27,710 bases of DNA from Bacteroidota bacterium. GTDB taxonomy: Bacteria; Bacteroidota; Bacteroidia; Cytophagales; Cyclobacteriaceae. The translations under genes and the position numbers were made by a program. Shown here one piece after another: positions 1 to 7,791 of the stretch. Where the stretch lies: assembly GCA_023417785.1 (NCBI GenBank), contig JAEZEH010000108.1, positions 1-27,710 of the forward strand, written 5' to 3'. The notes below the pieces were generated by a model, which saw nothing but the letters and a program-made list of their open reading frames with translations, was not told the DNA's origin and ran no database searches. The stretch's first letter is position 1. The number at the start of each line of letters is the position of its first letter.

Positions 1-501
1 GCCGGCGAATACGTGCAAATCGACTTCTGGAGCATGATGTGGGACATCGTAAAGATTATCATCTTTCCAGTAGGGGCCGGGTTGATTTTTAATCACTTCC
101 TGCACAACCGGTTTACGTTTCTTCAAACAGCCATGCCGCTGGTGTCCATGATAAGCATCGGTGTTATCATCGTTATTATCACCGCCGCGGGACGGGATAG
201 TTTGCTTGATGTCGGTCCGCTACTGATCGTTATTGTACTAATGCATAATATCTCTGGTTACGTGCTAGGTTACTGGCTTAGCCGCGCGGCCCGAATGCCT
301 GAAAAGGATTGCCGGACTATTGCGATAGAAGTAGGCCTTCAAAACGGCGGGCTGGCATCAGGGTTAGCCAAGGCAATGGGCAAGCTCGCGACTGTTGGTC
401 TCGCACCCGCAGTGTTTGGACCAATGATGAATATTACGGGGTCTACACTCGGTTTGTGGTGGCGTACAAAACCTATTCCGGGGGAAGAGGAGACTCCGTA
501 G
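1..501 (+). CDS. Bile acid:sodium symporter (BASS/SBF) family transporter, 3' part
   Basis: This is the C-terminal part of an inner-membrane secondary transporter of the BASS (SBF) family; such proteins usually move organic anions with sodium. The reading frame is open to the first base of the window, so the true start lies upstream; the GTG at base 13 is only an internal codon. The visible part is strongly hydrophobic with about four to five membrane segments. It contains the motif IEVGLQNGGLASGLA (encoded near 325-369), matching the conserved E-x3-Q crossover helix that binds sodium in this family. The gene ends in a short polar tail, PIPGEEETP. Family assignment is firm. The substrate cannot be told from this fragment. 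Confidence 0.85.
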   Translation, partial: AGEYVQIDFWSMMWDIVKIIIFPVGAGLIFNHFLHNRFTFLQTAMPLVSMISIGVIIVIITAAGRDSLLDVGPLLIVIVLMHNISGYVLGYWLSRAARMPEKDCRTIAIEVGLQNGGLASGLAKAMGKLATVGLAPAVFGPMMNITGSTLGLWWRTKPIPGEEETP

Positions 502-505
502 TACA

Positions 506-519
506 GGGTAGTGGGTAGT
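506..519. repeat. Two copies of a 7-bp unit GGGTAGT
   Basis: GGGTAGT occurs twice in tandem just after the transporter stop codon and is followed by a degenerate GAGTGCG unit. On its own it is trivial, but it lies 27 bp before a longer heptamer array, so this convergent intergenic region holds two different 7-bp repeat families. Confidence 0.5.
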
Positions 520-545
520 GAGTGCGTAGATGGAGGTTGTAACCG

Positions 546-615
546 GTTGCCAGTTGCCGGTTGCCAGTTGCCAGTTGCCAGTTGCCGGTTGCCGGTTGCC
601 GGTTGCCGGTTGCGG
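546..615. repeat. Heptanucleotide tandem repeat (GTTGCCR)10
   Basis: Ten head-to-tail 7-bp units start at 546, 553, 560, 567, 574, 581, 588, 595, 602 and 609. The seventh base is A or G (A,G,A,A,A,G,G,G,G), and the last unit is the degenerate GTTGCGG. The array sits in the 214-bp region between the 3' ends of two convergent genes (transporter and permease). No ORF of merit covers it. The length is suited to copy-number change by slippage. Confidence 0.95.
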
Positions 616-715
616 ATTGTTCGGTGGAGACATCGCCTGGTTGGTTTTTTCAGCAGTACCTTCGGCGCCTTCCGTGAGATAGCGAGAACCTTGGTATCTA
701 TTCCCTTCCGCGGAT

Positions 716-3364
716 CTATTCGGTCTTGAGCACGTCAGCGGGGTTTGTTCGGGACACTTTGATCGTGTGGCTGCCTATCATCGCCAAAGCAATGAACAGC
801 ACCACGAGAACTCCGACAATGCCTTCCCATATTGTCAGGGGAGCGGTGTTTGCCAGCTGCGGGAGAACTACGTTCGCGAATACCAGATAGGTGATTGGAA
901 GTCCCAGAATTGAGGCAATGAACAGGAGGGAAACAAATCCTTTCGATAATAGATATAGCAACCCCGTCTCGCTTGCCCCGAGCACCTTACGAATACTAAT
1001 CTCCCGGAGCCGCGTCTCAGTGGTGAATACCACCATTCCCAATAATCCGATTGATGCGATGCAGATCACCATGAACGCGAGAAATCCACCAACCTTCATT
1101 GAAGCTTTCAACCCCTGATAGGCTTCTTCAATCTGAGTATCATAGAACTTCGCGTCGAGTGGGTGCACCGGATCGTTCTTTTTCCAGATTGACTCAATTT
1201 TGCTCATGGTGCCCGGCCAGTCGGAAGATTCTATTTTCACATTTAAATATTGGGCCTTGTCGGGTGCATGACGAAGCATGACTTCCTGTTGATTACGTTT
1301 CGTGTCGGCCTTACCGTATTCAAAATTTTTGGCAACGCCTACAATTGTCAGGGGCTTTCCATTTACGAGTATTTGTTTCCCGATGGCATCCTGCGGATGG
1401 TCATTTCCGACATCGAACCGTTTCAAGAAATGCTCGTTAACGATAAGTTCACTTTCCTCCGTACTGTCCGCTTTACTCGTGAAATTTCTTCCGGCAAGGA
1501 GCGTGAAATCATGCAGATCAAGATAACGCGCATCGATGAAATTGTAGAAAGCCGTACCACTGTCAAGGGGTACATCGGAGTTCTTCACACCTGTTCCCCA
1601 GAAGTTGCCCAGCCCCTGAATCAACGCACTGCGGGATATTCCGGAAACTTCGTGCAACTCGGACAATTCCTTCTGCAGCACGTCGGCGTTCGCTCCCTGT
1701 AGACGGATATTGACTACGTTGGCGGTGCTGAAGCCAAGATCGAAAGCGATAAAGTGTTTGTACTGTTTGTACATCGTGAGTGTAGCCGTGATCGCGACAA
1801 TCGATATGGTATACTGGAACACGATGAGTGCCTTTCGAAGGGTCAGCTTCCGCGTCTTCAATCCACCGGAAAGATTTTTCAACACTTGAATGGTCTTCAA
1901 CCGTGAGAAGAATGTTGCGGGCAAAATGCCGGCAATCAGACCTACGGCCACTGCAAAAACGATGAAGAGTGCAATGAGGTTGGGGGTAAGATTTAACACC
2001 AGCATTTGCTGAAACGATTCTTCGAGACCAATGAAATGGGAGCGAAGAAAAAGGAATATTCCAAAGGCCAGGACAAGCGCCAGCAGGGAAATGAAAACCG
2101 ATTCGACCAGATATTGCATTGTTACGTGGCTCTTTGAGGCACCCACGGCTTTCCGAATGCCCACTTCCCTGGACCGTCTGAGCGTTCTGGCTATCGAAAG
2201 GTTGGTGTAATTGAAACATGCAGACAGAATCACCACTGCGGTTAGCACCGAAAGAATTTTAACTACCGTTGATCCGACAGTCGGCCCAATCTGGTTACTC
2301 TGGCTTTCACCAGCCACGATATTTTTAAGGGGAAAGAGCGATAGTCCAATATGCGTATGTTCTACGGTTTTGTCTTCACGCTCACTGAGCGCGTCAAGGT
2401 TTCGCTGAAACAGGGCAAGATCGGTACCCTCTTTCAGAAGAACGTAAGTCCAGGCGTCCCACATGTTGTCCCACGCCATTTCATATTTTTTATCGTCAAT
2501 GATAATCTCGCGCGTACTAATTGAACCCAGAACGTCAAACTGAATATGAGAAAAACCCGGAATATCTTTCAGGATGCCGGTGACAGTCCATTCGCGTTCA
2601 TCGTTGAGTGTAATGGTTTTACCCACTACATCGGTCTTGCCAAAAAGCTTTGCAGCTGACTTCTCAGTAAGCAACACCGAAAACGGTTCCTTCAATGCAG
2701 TTTGGGGATTCCCGTGAAGCAACGGAAAACTAAAAACGGATAAGACGCCTTCATTGGCAAATAAGCCCGACAAGGGGATTGTTTTGTCCTGGAAAGTAAA
2801 ATCCCCGGACAGATCTCTTTGCAATATGGCTACATCCTCGACTCCGGGAAATGTATTCCTGATCTCGAAAGCCGCCTTGGGGGAACTCGTTGCAAAAGGG
2901 TCATTCTGAAACTCACTCTTGTTGAGAAGATACTGGTGTCTGCTCGTGAGCCGATAGATTCGATCGTAATTCTCGTGAAACCGGTCATACTCACGCAGGT
3001 CGTGAAGCATCCCAATTAAGAGCAACCCTACCGCCATGCTCACCGCCAGTCCGACAATGTTAATAAAAGAGAATAACTGATTTCGAAGGATGTTTCTTCC
3101 TGAGGTTTTTATATAACTCGTGAACATGATGAAATGAATTAGTGAGCCGGCGACTTTCGGTTTGCGCAAAGTATATGGCCGAATGAATTTCAGCACATCA
3201 ATAATGTAAATTATCCGGGCTGTTCTTGCGCCCCTGGCGAGGACGTTGCGCTCAAAGTATTCATGGAGATCTCCTTCGAGATCTTCCAGCAACGCGGGTT
3301 TGCAATACCAGGCGAGGAAGTTCCTGGCCCAGGTAGGAGGAGAGGTGCGCGGGTTCGGCTTCAT
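716..3364 (-). CDS. MacB/FtsX-type ABC transporter permease with N-terminal permease prefix domain
   Basis: An 882-residue inner-membrane permease of the MacB/FtsX superfamily. Residues 1-70 form a soluble 'permease prefix' segment (WARNFLAWYCKP, LEGDLHEYFERN), typical of a Bacteroidota group of these proteins. A first membrane helix lies at about 99-120, followed by the family motif YDRFHENYDRIYRL (126-139). Then come a periplasmic MacB core domain, a three-helix FtsX block beginning near TVVKILSVLTAVVILSA and containing EVGIRKAVGAS, a second periplasmic domain, and a second FtsX block containing EISIRKVLGAS. The duplicated layout and length are usual for the family. The start codon overlaps the stop of the upstream padR-like gene (ATGA), so the two are translationally coupled. 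No ABC ATPase gene lies in the window. Such permeases usually act in mechanotransmission or export, but the substrate is unknown. Confidence 0.93.
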   Translation of the reverse strand: MKPNPRTSPPTWARNFLAWYCKPALLEDLEGDLHEYFERNVLARGARTARIIYIIDVLKFIRPYTLRKPKVAGSLIHFIMFTSYIKTSGRNILRNQLFSFINIVGLAVSMAVGLLLIGMLHDLREYDRFHENYDRIYRLTSRHQYLLNKSEFQNDPFATSSPKAAFEIRNTFPGVEDVAILQRDLSGDFTFQDKTIPLSGLFANEGVLSVFSFPLLHGNPQTALKEPFSVLLTEKSAAKLFGKTDVVGKTITLNDEREWTVTGILKDIPGFSHIQFDVLGSISTREIIIDDKKYEMAWDNMWDAWTYVLLKEGTDLALFQRNLDALSEREDKTVEHTHIGLSLFPLKNIVAGESQSNQIGPTVGSTVVKILSVLTAVVILSACFNYTNLSIARTLRRSREVGIRKAVGASKSHVTMQYLVESVFISLLALVLAFGIFLFLRSHFIGLEESFQQMLVLNLTPNLIALFIVFAVAVGLIAGILPATFFSRLKTIQVLKNLSGGLKTRKLTLRKALIVFQYTISIVAITATLTMYKQYKHFIAFDLGFSTANVVNIRLQGANADVLQKELSELHEVSGISRSALIQGLGNFWGTGVKNSDVPLDSGTAFYNFIDARYLDLHDFTLLAGRNFTSKADSTEESELIVNEHFLKRFDVGNDHPQDAIGKQILVNGKPLTIVGVAKNFEYGKADTKRNQQEVMLRHAPDKAQYLNVKIESSDWPGTMSKIESIWKKNDPVHPLDAKFYDTQIEEAYQGLKASMKVGGFLAFMVICIASIGLLGMVVFTTETRLREISIRKVLGASETGLLYLLSKGFVSLLFIASILGLPITYLVFANVVLPQLANTAPLTIWEGIVGVLVVLFIALAMIGSHTIKVSRTNPADVLKTE

Positions 3365-3693
3365 ATATTCTTAAGTGCGAAGTCCGGAATATTCGACCAC
3401 AATTGATCCCGCACTTCTTTGGCTTTAAGAAGGGCAGACTTCCCGGCATTCGTTACGGTATAGTACCTTTTCCGTTTACCACCGCGGACATTCGTTGCTT
3501 CGCCAAGACTGCTCTTGACAAGACCCTTTTCCTCAAGCCGGTTCAGTACCGAGTGCACGACACCAAGCTTCGCGTCGCGCCCGGTCTGCCTTTTCAATTC
3601 ATCACAAATTCCCACACTATAGGCTTCATTCACCAGTGCCGCCGTTACAAGCAGCACTAACTCCTCGAATTCACCAAGATTGGTACCTTTCAT
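3361..3693 (-). CDS. PadR family transcriptional regulator
   Basis: A 110-residue winged-helix regulator of the PadR family. N-terminal GEFEELVLLVTAALVNEAYSVGI begins the DNA-binding domain. LGVVHSVLNRLEEKGLV is the recognition helix region, and GGKRKRYYTVTNAGKSALL is the wing, the typical family signature. It is first in a two-gene minus-strand operon, and its stop codon shares bases with the start of the permease gene. PadR/permease-prefix pairs are a recurring arrangement in Bacteroidota, so it probably represses its own operon in response to an unknown ligand or membrane stress. Only the small PadR core is present, with no long C-terminal dimerisation arm, as in the PadR-s2 subgroup. Confidence 0.93.
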   Translation of the reverse strand: MKGTNLGEFEELVLLVTAALVNEAYSVGICDELKRQTGRDAKLGVVHSVLNRLEEKGLVKSSLGEATNVRGGKRKRYYTVTNAGKSALLKAKEVRDQLWSNIPDFALKNI

Positions 3694-3710
3694 AATCGAT
3701 TATATACGTA

Positions 3711-3752
3711 AATGTATGTATTATGTTGGGATATTATCCCTTTTTGTATGTA
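3711..3752. promoter_or_regulatory. Paired TGTATGTA direct repeats, candidate PadR operator
   Basis: TGTATGTA occurs exactly at 3713-3720 and 3745-3752, 32 bp apart (about three helical turns). The first copy overlaps an imperfect inverted repeat, ATAC-N6-GTAT. They lie 20-59 bp upstream of the PadR-like start codon, in the 168-bp divergent region shared with the ECF sigma gene. Position and spacing suggest an autoregulatory operator. No clear TAnnTTTG -7 box was found for the padR-like gene. Confidence 0.4.
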
Positions 3753-3861
3753 AAAGTTTGTCACAGGCGCTTCGGCCGGATTTTTTTTAACATTTTCCAT
3801 AATAGATGTAGTTTTTCAAAACAATCCTATACTAACACATCGACTGTGAACATCGAATCTC

Positions 3862-4365
3862 ATGAGCGAGAAGGATAGCGAAATTTTACTACGGCAGATA
3901 AATAATCACCTGGGCATAGCCCATAAAATCAGCCGCATCTATTTCGACAGCGAGGATGAACGGAAGGATGCCGTCCAGGAGATGATGTACCAGCTTTGGA
4001 AATCCTATCCGTCGTTTGATAATCGCTCAAAATTCTCGACGTGGATGTATCGGGTGTGTCTGAATACGGCGTTGACTTTCCGAAAAAAGGAGAACCGGCG
4101 AAAAACCGAACCCATTCGCGAAGGTCACTACGAGATCGCGGATCAGGGAACTGATCCGAAACAGGAAGAAAGCCAACTTCTGTTCGAGGCGATATCGCGG
4201 CTACCCGGGCTGAACAAGGCTATCATTTTCCTTTACCTTGAAGACCAGAGTTACGATGAAATTGCTGAGGTAACGGGCCTAACCAAATCGAATGTCAGTG
4301 TCAGACTTGTTCGCATCCGCAGGGAACTGGAACAAATTATAAAAGAAAACATTAAACAGGTTTAA
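3862..4365 (+). CDS. ECF-type RNA polymerase sigma factor
   Basis: A 167-residue sigma-70 family protein of the ECF type. Region 2 spans about residues 15-75, with the core-binding and -10 recognition segment DERKDAVQEMMYQLWKSY and the FSTWMYRVCLNTALTF helix. A charged linker follows (about 78-108). Region 4 is at about 110-160 and has a helix-turn-helix DQSYDEIAEVTGLTKSNVSVRLVRIRREL. Length and domain order are normal. The stop is three bases before the start of the next gene, which encodes a small membrane protein, so the pair is an operon. It is divergent from the padR-permease operon. Its regulon and inducing signal cannot be read from the sequence. Confidence 0.93.
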   Translation: MSEKDSEILLRQINNHLGIAHKISRIYFDSEDERKDAVQEMMYQLWKSYPSFDNRSKFSTWMYRVCLNTALTFRKKENRRKTEPIREGHYEIADQGTDPKQEESQLLFEAISRLPGLNKAIIFLYLEDQSYDEIAEVTGLTKSNVSVRLVRIRRELEQIIKENIKQV

Positions 4366-4368
4366 CAC

Positions 4369-4986
4369 ATGGATCTGGACGAACTCAAACGCAAATGGCA
4401 ACAAGATAAAACCGGAACACCGGCGCCATCGACCTATGATGCCGAATCGTTTGCCGCGGTAATAAAATCACGTTCAAAGAAAAACAAAAATACAGCTATG
4501 AGATACTTCTGGGGATCATTCACCTTTCACCTTATTGTCTACGGTTTTCTCGCGCACGTAATGATAAAGTACGGCGCAGATAAAGAAATTCTAATTGCCG
4601 GTATCCTTGGTTTCGGTATCACCATTCCTTTCACGGCGGTAATGATGAAGCGCTTCAAGAAACTGGCCGTGATCCGGCTTCGCGAAACCTATGCCGCGTC
4701 GATTCAGGCTTACGTACAGAAGCAATATGATACGCTGGGTGGATTTTTTTCTTTTAAGAAACGCTACGAATGGTTTTCAATACCACTGCAATGTGCAATA
4801 GGCGTGTTCATTACTTTCCGGATATTCGTCCCGGGAGGTGTGACGGAACATGCGATGGGTGCCTTCATTATGTATGCGCTAACTCTTTGGAGTTGCGTGG
4901 CAGCAATCCGTATGGAAAACAAACGAAGCTTTGAGACCCCCTTGCAGGATCTTCGACGGATTCTTGACGAATTCAAATCAGTCTAA
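4369..4986 (+). CDS. Four-helix membrane protein co-transcribed with ECF sigma factor
   Basis: A 205-residue protein of unassigned family. It begins with a soluble N-terminal segment (about 1-44) carrying MDLDELKRKWQ, a start often seen in Bacteroidota proteins encoded behind ECF sigma genes. Predicted membrane segments are at about 46-66, 73-92, 134-153 and 161-180, with a basic cytoplasmic loop between the second and third (KRFKKLAVIRLRETYAASIQAYVQK). The C-terminus is charged. It lies three bases behind the sigma gene, so a role as its membrane-bound anti-sigma factor or sensor is likely by position. There is no zinc-binding HxxxCxxC motif of the ZAS anti-sigma class. The link to the sigma factor is an inference. 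Confidence 0.8.
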   Translation: MDLDELKRKWQQDKTGTPAPSTYDAESFAAVIKSRSKKNKNTAMRYFWGSFTFHLIVYGFLAHVMIKYGADKEILIAGILGFGITIPFTAVMMKRFKKLAVIRLRETYAASIQAYVQKQYDTLGGFFSFKKRYEWFSIPLQCAIGVFITFRIFVPGGVTEHAMGAFIMYALTLWSCVAAIRMENKRSFETPLQDLRRILDEFKSV

Positions 4987-5023
4987 TCCTTATCAAAGAT
5001 CAGAGGTACTCACGCGCGTCACT

Positions 5024-7156
5024 CTAATCACCAGATAGTGGCAGCGTGTACAACCGCTTTCCCGTGGCGTTCAGGATAGCGTTGCGTATAGCCGGAGCGA
5101 TAGCGATGATCGGGGTTTCACCAGCTCCTGCAGGGTCAATGTCTTTTCTGTTAAGGAGTACTACATGAAGTTCCGGGGTATCGCTGAAACGGGGTACCCG
5201 GTACTTCGACAGCGACGAGTTCAGTATCCGCCCGTCCTTGAAATCTATCTTTTCAAACAGCGCGCCACCCAATCCCTGAATGATTGCCCCCTGCACCTGA
5301 TTCTCCAAATGTTCGGGGTTGATGATCGCTCCACACTCAAAGGCAACCACCACACGATGAACTTCCGGCGCGCCTTCATCATTGATGGAAACTTCAGCAC
5401 ATGTTGCCACGAAGCTGGCTTTCTCCGTTCCGCAGGCGATACCTTTTCCGGCTCCGGCCCGCGATGGTGTGAAACTGCTCCAGCCGAATTTCTCCGCAGC
5501 TGCTTCGAGCACCGCCTGCATTCGGGGTTCAGCCAGATTCTTCATGCGGAAGGCCAGTGGGTCCATTCTGGCAGCAAGAGCGAGATCGTCGATCGTTGAT
5601 TCCCGCGCAAACACATTAGCGGGTGCTGCGAGTGCACGGTACGAACCCTGACGCAAAGGCGACTCCGAACGGTGAAATTTGATATGCTCTTGCTGTGCTT
5701 TATATGAATTCGCAATACCAGCACCTCCCGAGTTAAAATTATGGAACTCCCACGACAGCAGCAGTCCGTCGGAAGAGCAGGAAGCCTTCACTTCGATAAC
5801 CCCTGCGGGACGGAGGTATGCCCAGGTGAATTCCTCCTCGCGGGTCCAGACCACCTTAACGGGTTTGCCTGCCGTTTTTGAGAGGCGTGCAGCCTCAATT
5901 CCGGCCTCGCCGGTGTGTTTGCCGCCATAGCCGGAGCCGGTATCGGGCTGAATAACGCGAATGTTTTCCTTTGGCATGTTGAACACCTCCGAAAGTTCTT
6001 CCTGGACACCAAAGGGGCGTTGCGTGCCCGTCCAGACCGTCAGCTTATTGCCCTCCCAGGTCGCTATCCCTGCACGTGGTTCCAGCGGAACATGGGCAAT
6101 GTAATTGATGCGGAAACTCTGGTCGGCCCTGATAGGTGCCGCAGCGAATACCTGTTCCAACGCCGGACTGGCGGAAGGCTCCTTTTCGGCATGCTGTTTC
6201 AAATAATCGAATATCTCGTCGCGGGAGGGTTGTTTTTCAAAACGCCATTCTGTCTTGATCGACGCGAGGGCGGCCCGTGCCATTGCGGGAGTCGGGGCGG
6301 TAACTCCGATGAAGTCGCCATCCTTTATGACAGTAACCCCATTCATAGTCGGCGCTTCCGACACATCGGCGGAAACGAGAGTGCTTCCATACGCAGGAGC
6401 GCGTAATACTTTTCCGTAAAGCATTCCCGGAAGCTTCATGTCGGAAACAAACTTGTGTTTTCCATTCACGAATGAAGGGCCATTAACCTTTCGTACTGCG
6501 GTGCCTGCAATCTTCCATTCGCTTACAGGCTTCACCTTAACATTTTCGCTTACGGGATAAACCAGCTTTTTGCCTTTGGTTAGTTCGCCTGCTGAAATGG
6601 ATTTTCGCCCATCCCGGCTTTTAATCATCCCGTTTTCCATTACCAACGTGCTTCGTTGCAGCTTCCATTGTGCGGCTGCCATTTCCAGCAGAACCTCACG
6701 TGCCGACGCCGCGGCTTTTCGCAGCTGCGGCCCCATGAAGGGTGTGGACCTGCTGCCAAATGTTCCGCGATCGTACGGCGTAAGCACGGTATCGCCCATC
6801 ACCATGGTTATCGATTCAAAAGGCACGGGTAATTCCTCCGCAACAATCTGCGCGAGGGAAGTGCGGATATTCTGACCGACCTCGGCTTTGCCGGTGAAGA
6901 CTGACACCTTGCCATCGTTTCCGATATGGATCCATGCAGAAAGCTGATCTTCCGGAGCGGCATCGTCGCGTATTATTGAAGCCCAGGACGATGCCGACGA
7001 AAATGTGACGGCGATGCCTGCGCCCATGAGCTCGAAAAAGGTACGTCGGTTCACGGAAAACTTGTATGCAGGTGCCGTATGCATTTCATATTGCTCCGGC
7101 GCCAGTTCGTCGTTCGTTTTTTTTGTTGACATGCTCCCGGATTTGACCCTAAACAT
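5024..7156 (-). CDS. Xanthine dehydrogenase-family molybdopterin-binding large subunit (IorB/aldehyde oxidoreductase type), Tat-exported
   Basis: A 710-residue catalytic subunit of a molybdenum hydroxylase, resembling the beta subunit of isoquinoline 1-oxidoreductase. A twin-arginine signal is visible: NRRTFFELMGAGIAVTFSS with R37-R38, so the folded enzyme is probably sent to the periplasm. Later landmarks are GSGYGGKHTGEAGIEAARL, the LRQGSYRALAAPANVFA segment, FECGAIINPEHLENQVQGA, and near the C-terminus GAGETP with the expected active-site glutamate (E680). It overlaps the 3' end of the small-subunit gene by 8 bp. A second in-frame ATG at 7132 is another possible start and still leaves the Tat signal whole. 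No FAD subunit is encoded nearby, which fits the two-subunit type. The substrate (N-heterocycle or aldehyde) is unknown. Confidence 0.9.
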   Translation of the reverse strand: MFRVKSGSMSTKKTNDELAPEQYEMHTAPAYKFSVNRRTFFELMGAGIAVTFSSASSWASIIRDDAAPEDQLSAWIHIGNDGKVSVFTGKAEVGQNIRTSLAQIVAEELPVPFESITMVMGDTVLTPYDRGTFGSRSTPFMGPQLRKAAASAREVLLEMAAAQWKLQRSTLVMENGMIKSRDGRKSISAGELTKGKKLVYPVSENVKVKPVSEWKIAGTAVRKVNGPSFVNGKHKFVSDMKLPGMLYGKVLRAPAYGSTLVSADVSEAPTMNGVTVIKDGDFIGVTAPTPAMARAALASIKTEWRFEKQPSRDEIFDYLKQHAEKEPSASPALEQVFAAAPIRADQSFRINYIAHVPLEPRAGIATWEGNKLTVWTGTQRPFGVQEELSEVFNMPKENIRVIQPDTGSGYGGKHTGEAGIEAARLSKTAGKPVKVVWTREEEFTWAYLRPAGVIEVKASCSSDGLLLSWEFHNFNSGGAGIANSYKAQQEHIKFHRSESPLRQGSYRALAAPANVFARESTIDDLALAARMDPLAFRMKNLAEPRMQAVLEAAAEKFGWSSFTPSRAGAGKGIACGTEKASFVATCAEVSINDEGAPEVHRVVVAFECGAIINPEHLENQVQGAIIQGLGGALFEKIDFKDGRILNSSLSKYRVPRFSDTPELHVVLLNRKDIDPAGAGETPIIAIAPAIRNAILNATGKRLYTLPLSGD

Positions 7157-7598
7157 TCGTGACTTCTTTGATGGCTTCGAGAATCCGCGGATAAGTACCG
7201 CAGCGGCAGATGTTCCCCTGCATGGTGGAGATGATCTGAGCGCGAGTGGGGCGCGGGTTCTTATCCAACAGGCCTACCGTTGACATGACGATCCCTGGTG
7301 CGCAGTAACCGCATTGGAAAACATCGACTTTCAGAAACGCTGCCTGAACGGGATGGAGCTCTTCGTTTTCTTCCAGGCCTTCGATCGTGGTAATCTGTTT
7401 TCCCGCCAGGCTTTCTATAGGTGCTAAGCAGGATCGGGTGGGGGCGCCGTCTACAAGCACAGTACATGCCCCGCATACGCCCTCGCCGCATCCATATTTG
7501 CTCCCGGTCAAATCAAATTCATCCCTCAACACTTCCAGCAACGATTCGCTGCCAGATGATTGTGTAGAATATGTCTTACCATTGATTTGCAGTTCCAT
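7149..7598 (-). CDS. (2Fe-2S)-binding small subunit of molybdenum hydroxylase (IorA type)
   Basis: A 149-residue iron-sulfur subunit that passes electrons from the molybdopterin site of its partner. The N-terminal plant-type ferredoxin domain carries one [2Fe-2S] cluster on C37, C42, C45 and C57 (GCGEGVCGACTV, then RSC). The C-terminal helical domain carries the second on C96, C99, C131 and C133 (CGYCAPG and NICRCGTY). All eight ligands are present and the length is normal. It has no signal peptide, so it is probably carried through the Tat system with the large subunit encoded immediately downstream and overlapping it. It is the first gene of the pair; the promoter would lie in the short divergent region before the Xre-type gene. 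Confidence 0.94.
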   Translation of the reverse strand: MELQINGKTYSTQSSGSESLLEVLRDEFDLTGSKYGCGEGVCGACTVLVDGAPTRSCLAPIESLAGKQITTIEGLEENEELHPVQAAFLKVDVFQCGYCAPGIVMSTVGLLDKNPRPTRAQIISTMQGNICRCGTYPRILEAIKEVTNV

Positions 7599-7741
7599 AA
7601 TCCGACTGGTTTGTTAATTCGATTTCGCGGCCGCTGGCCGGTTTTAGGAGATGAAATCAAGTTACAGAAAAAGTCCGATTACCCGAATGAATTCCCAATG
7701 TGTCATGAATGAAGGCCAGACAAGAAACTTTGCTGATAAAC

Positions 7742-7772
7742 TTGGTGTTCTATATCAAATGACGTATATTGA
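7742..7772 (+). promoter_or_regulatory. Candidate promoter of the Xre/RES toxin-antitoxin operon
   Basis: A TTG at 7742-7744 is followed, after 20 bp, by TATATTGA at 7765-7772, close to the Bacteroidota pattern TTG-N17-23-TAnnTTTG (weak at the last two bases). Transcription would begin just before the ATG at 7792, which supports that ATG over the earlier in-frame ATG at 7651. Confidence 0.35.
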
Positions 7773-7791
7773 AGTGTCAAATGATAAATAC

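Noticed and set aside
546..615. CRISPR-like array
   Set aside because: The units are 7 bp in direct tandem without spacers, and no cas gene is near.
1563..2219. A 218-codon minus-strand open frame inside the permease gene
   Set aside because: It lies in another frame of the intact permease, its translation is rich in S, R, C and H with no domain, and the permease frame runs without a break across it.
5165..6406. Plus-strand open frames opposite the molybdenum-enzyme large subunit
   Set aside because: They are antisense shadows; the minus-strand frame carries clear family motifs over the same bases.
7651..7791. 47-residue N-terminal extension of the Xre-type antitoxin
   Set aside because: The segment overlaps a promoter-like sequence and shows no family resemblance; the ATG at 7792 is preferred, but this is not proven.
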